Source of the DNA: Mycobacterium sp. OTB74
Lineage (GTDB): Bacteria > Actinomycetota > Actinomycetes > Mycobacteriales > Mycobacteriaceae
Length of the DNA: 64,000 nucleotides
Assembly: GCF_029892685.1 (NCBI RefSeq)
Contig: NZ_JARXVD010000012.1
Span: 62,001-126,000, forward strand
Reading direction: 5' to 3'
How positions within the stretch are numbered: the first letter of the stretch is position 1; each line of letters begins with the position of its first letter. The translations under genes and the position numbers were made by a program. Positions 61,875 to 64,000 of the stretch are shown in pieces. The notes below the pieces were generated by a model that searched no databases, had not been told where the DNA came from, and worked only from the letters and a program-made list of their open reading frames with translations.

Positions 61875-63539
61875 GTGACTACCGCTAAGCCGGTCAAAAC
61901 CCGCGACGAAGGCCAGTGGGCCCTGGGTAGCCGTGATCCGCTGAACCCCAACGAGGTGTTCAAGCTGGAGGATGACGCGCTCAACGTTCGCGACCGCATC
62001 ATCAACGTCCACTCCAAGCAGGGTTTCGCCAGCATCCCCAAGGAGGATCTGCGCGGTCGGTACCGCTGGATGGGCCTATACACCCAGCGCACCGAAGGCT
62101 ACGACGGCACCTTCACCGGTGACGACAATGCCGACCTGCTCGAGGCCGAGTACTTCATGATGCGGGTGCGATGCGACGGCGGCGCGCTCAGCAGCCAGGC
62201 ACTGCGCACCATCGGTGAAATCTCAATCGAATTCGGCCGTGACACCGCGGACATCACCGACCGCGAAAACATCCAGTACCACTGGATCCGCATCGAGGAC
62301 GTCCCGGAGATCTGGCGCCGCCTGGAGTCGGTCGGCCTGCAGACCACGGAAGCGTGCGGCGACTGCCCGCGCGTCGTGCTCGGCGGCCCGCTGTCCGGCG
62401 AGTCTCTCGATGAGGTGCTGGACGCCAGTTGGGCCGTCGACGAGATCGTCCGTCGGTACATCGGCAGCCCGGAGTTCTCCAACCTGCCGCGCAAGTTCAA
62501 GACCGCCATCTCGGGGCTGCAGGACGTTGCACACGAGATCAACGACGTGTCGTTCATCGGCGTCAACCACCCCGAGCACGGACCCGGCCTGGATGTCTGG
62601 GTGGGCGGCGGCCTGTCCACCAACCCGATGCTGGCCCAGCGCCTGGGCGTGTGGGTGCCGCTCGATGAGGTGCCCGATGTTTGGCACGGCATCACCTCGA
62701 TCTTCCGCGACTACGGCTACCGCCGACTGCGGTCCAAGGCCCGACTGAAGTTCCTGGTCAAGGACTGGGGCGTCGAAAAATTTAGGGAGATTCTCGAAAC
62801 CGAATACCTGAAGCGTCCGCTGATCGACGGCCCGGCACCCGAGCAGGTTCCGCACACCATCGACCACGTCGGGGTGCAGAAGCTCAAGAACGGTCTGAAC
62901 GCCGTCGGCGTCGCGGCCATCGCGGGCCGGTCGTCGGGCACGCTGCTGACCCAGATCGCCGACCTGGCCGAAGCCGCGGGCTCCAACCGGGTCCGGCTGA
63001 CTCCGTACCAGAAGCTGATCATCCTCGACGTCCCGGACGACAGGGTCGAAGAACTAGTCTCCGGTTTGGAGGCCATCGGTCTGCAGACCCGCCCGTCGAT
63101 GTGGCGCAAGAACCTGATGGCCTGCACCGGAATCGAGTACTGCAAGCTGTCGTTCGCCGAAACCCGGGTCCGCGCACAGACTTTGGTGCCCGAGCTGGAA
63201 AAGCGCATGGCAGATTTGAACGCCGCGTTGGACGTGCCGGTGACCATCAACCTCAATGGCTGCCCCAACTCCTGCGCCCGGATCCAGATCGCCGACATCG
63301 GCTTCAAGGGCCAGATGATCGACGAGGGCAATGGCCCCGAGGAGGGCTTCCAGGTGCATCTGGGCGGCAGCCTGGGCCTGGACAGTGGTTTCGGGCGCAA
63401 GCTGCGTCAGCACAAGGTGCTGGCCAGCGAGCTCGGCGACTACATCGAGCGGGTGGTGCGCAACTTCACGGAACAGCGTGAGCCCGGCGAGCGTTTCGCC
63501 CAGTGGGCCATTCGAGCCGACGAAGCGGAGTTGCGATGA
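61875..63539 (+). CDS. sirA: Ferredoxin-dependent sulfite reductase SirA (NirA family)
   Basis: A 554-residue siroheme/4Fe-4S reductase that reduces sulfite to sulfide for cysteine synthesis, the equivalent of Rv2391. The four cluster Cys lie in MACTGIEYCKL and NLNGCPNSCARIQ; the N-terminal duplicated half shows TDRENIQYHWIRIEDVPEIW. GTG 61875 follows a ribosome binding site in a hairpin. It is under the polycysteine leader and its stop overlaps the cysH start (ATGA, 63536-63539). Confidence 0.95.
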   Translation: MTTAKPVKTRDEGQWALGSRDPLNPNEVFKLEDDALNVRDRIINVHSKQGFASIPKEDLRGRYRWMGLYTQRTEGYDGTFTGDDNADLLEAEYFMMRVRCDGGALSSQALRTIGEISIEFGRDTADITDRENIQYHWIRIEDVPEIWRRLESVGLQTTEACGDCPRVVLGGPLSGESLDEVLDASWAVDEIVRRYIGSPEFSNLPRKFKTAISGLQDVAHEINDVSFIGVNHPEHGPGLDVWVGGGLSTNPMLAQRLGVWVPLDEVPDVWHGITSIFRDYGYRRLRSKARLKFLVKDWGVEKFREILETEYLKRPLIDGPAPEQVPHTIDHVGVQKLKNGLNAVGVAAIAGRSSGTLLTQIADLAEAAGSNRVRLTPYQKLIILDVPDDRVEELVSGLEAIGLQTRPSMWRKNLMACTGIEYCKLSFAETRVRAQTLVPELEKRMADLNAALDVPVTINLNGCPNSCARIQIADIGFKGQMIDEGNGPEEGFQVHLGGSLGLDSGFGRKLRQHKVLASELGDYIERVVRNFTEQREPGERFAQWAIRADEAELR

Positions 63540-64000
63540 GTAGTGGGACCACAGCCACCTATGGCGTCGAGGAACTGAGAGCGATCGCCGAGCGCGGCGC
63601 CGCCGAGTTGGCCGACGCCAGCGCCGAAGAGCTGCTGCGCTGGGTCGATGAGAACTTCGGCGGCGCCGGCGGGCCGGCCGATCGATGTGGCTACGTTGTC
63701 GCTTCGAATATGCAGGACGGCGCGCTGGTCGAGATGGCCGCCAAGGTCCGCCCCGGGGTCGACGTGCTGTTCCTGGACACCGGCTACCACTTCGCCGAGA
63801 CCATCGGCACCCGCGACGCCGTCGAGGCCGTCTACGGCGTGAACGTGGTGAACGTGACTCCCGAGCACACTGTGGCCGAGCAGGACCAACTGCTGGGCAA
63901 GGACCTGTTCTCCCGCGACGCCGCGCAATGCTGCAACCTGCGCAAGGTGCAGCCACTGTCCAAGGCGCTCAAGGGATATTCGGCCTGGGTCACCGGCATC
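63536..64000 (+). CDS. cysH: Adenylylsulfate (APS) reductase, 5' part (runs off the window)
   Basis: The first 155 codons are present and the frame is open at the window end. It shows the adenosine-5'-phosphosulfate binding region VLFLDTGYHFAETIGTRDAV and the cluster motif AAQCCNLRKVQPLSKALKGY; the CC pair marks the 4Fe-4S APS reductase type rather than the PAPS type. The catalytic C-terminal ECG Cys lies outside the window. Translationally coupled to sirA; together they make sulfide from activated sulfate. Confidence 0.94.
   Translation, partial: MSSGTTATYGVEELRAIAERGAAELADASAEELLRWVDENFGGAGGPADRCGYVVASNMQDGALVEMAAKVRPGVDVLFLDTGYHFAETIGTRDAVEAVYGVNVVNVTPEHTVAEQDQLLGKDLFSRDAAQCCNLRKVQPLSKALKGYSAWVTGI

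Overview
The window is high-GC actinobacterial DNA, and gene content and order identify it as a mycobacterium, most likely a non-tuberculous Mycobacterium/Mycolicibacterium. It carries MmpS/MmpL, an EspA/C/D-like type VII substrate set, a complete mycobactin (mbt) cluster with IdeR boxes, and a gene order that follows M. tuberculosis Rv2342 to Rv2392 with insertions and losses. There are no PE/PPE genes, no rpfD and no mbtJ.

Layout. 1-4.8 kb: 3' end of an acyl-CoA oxidase, a convergent mmpS-mmpL-lipoprotein operon with a CsoR-type palindrome on its promoter, and tRNA-Asn. 4.9-13.2 kb: small envelope proteins, dgt-dnaG, a TPM-domain protein, an SDR and glyS. 13.3-22.7 kb: the zinc regulators smtB-zur and a housekeeping block (nudix, Rv2360c-like gene, uppS, recO, amidase, era, CBS/DUF21 protein, ybeY, phoH). 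22.8-25.9 kb: a small exported protein and a three-gene espA/E-espC/F-espD/H-like operon. 25.9-29.4 kb: rsmE, dnaJ2, hrcA and an Rv2375-like gene.

29.4-50.6 kb: mycobactin genes. mbtB-mbtT-mbtC-mbtD-mbtE-mbtF-mbtG-mbtH run leftward as one tightly overlapping operon (ATGA/GTGA junctions), and mbtA runs rightward from a shared IdeR-box region. MbtI (58.9-60.3 kb, own IdeR box) makes salicylate. MbtA activates it onto the MbtB aryl carrier, and MbtB adds and cyclises Ser/Thr. MbtE and MbtF add hydroxylysines, MbtC/MbtD supply the polyketide unit, MbtG hydroxylates lysine, and MbtH supports adenylation. The thioesterase is a separate protein (MbtT) with Cys in the nucleophile position.

50.6-58.9 kb: an accessory segment separates mbtA from mbtI. 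It holds a membrane protein downstream of mbtA, an AraC-regulated oxidoreductase/hydrolase cluster, an acyltransferase, an exported LAS/VanY-like protein and an acyl-CoA dehydrogenase-like flavoprotein. 60.4-64 kb: hemW and the sulfur-assimilation operon sirA-cysH (cut by the window edge). That operon is preceded by a leaderless polycysteine leader peptide and a hairpin covering the sirA ribosome binding site, a cysteine-responsive attenuator.
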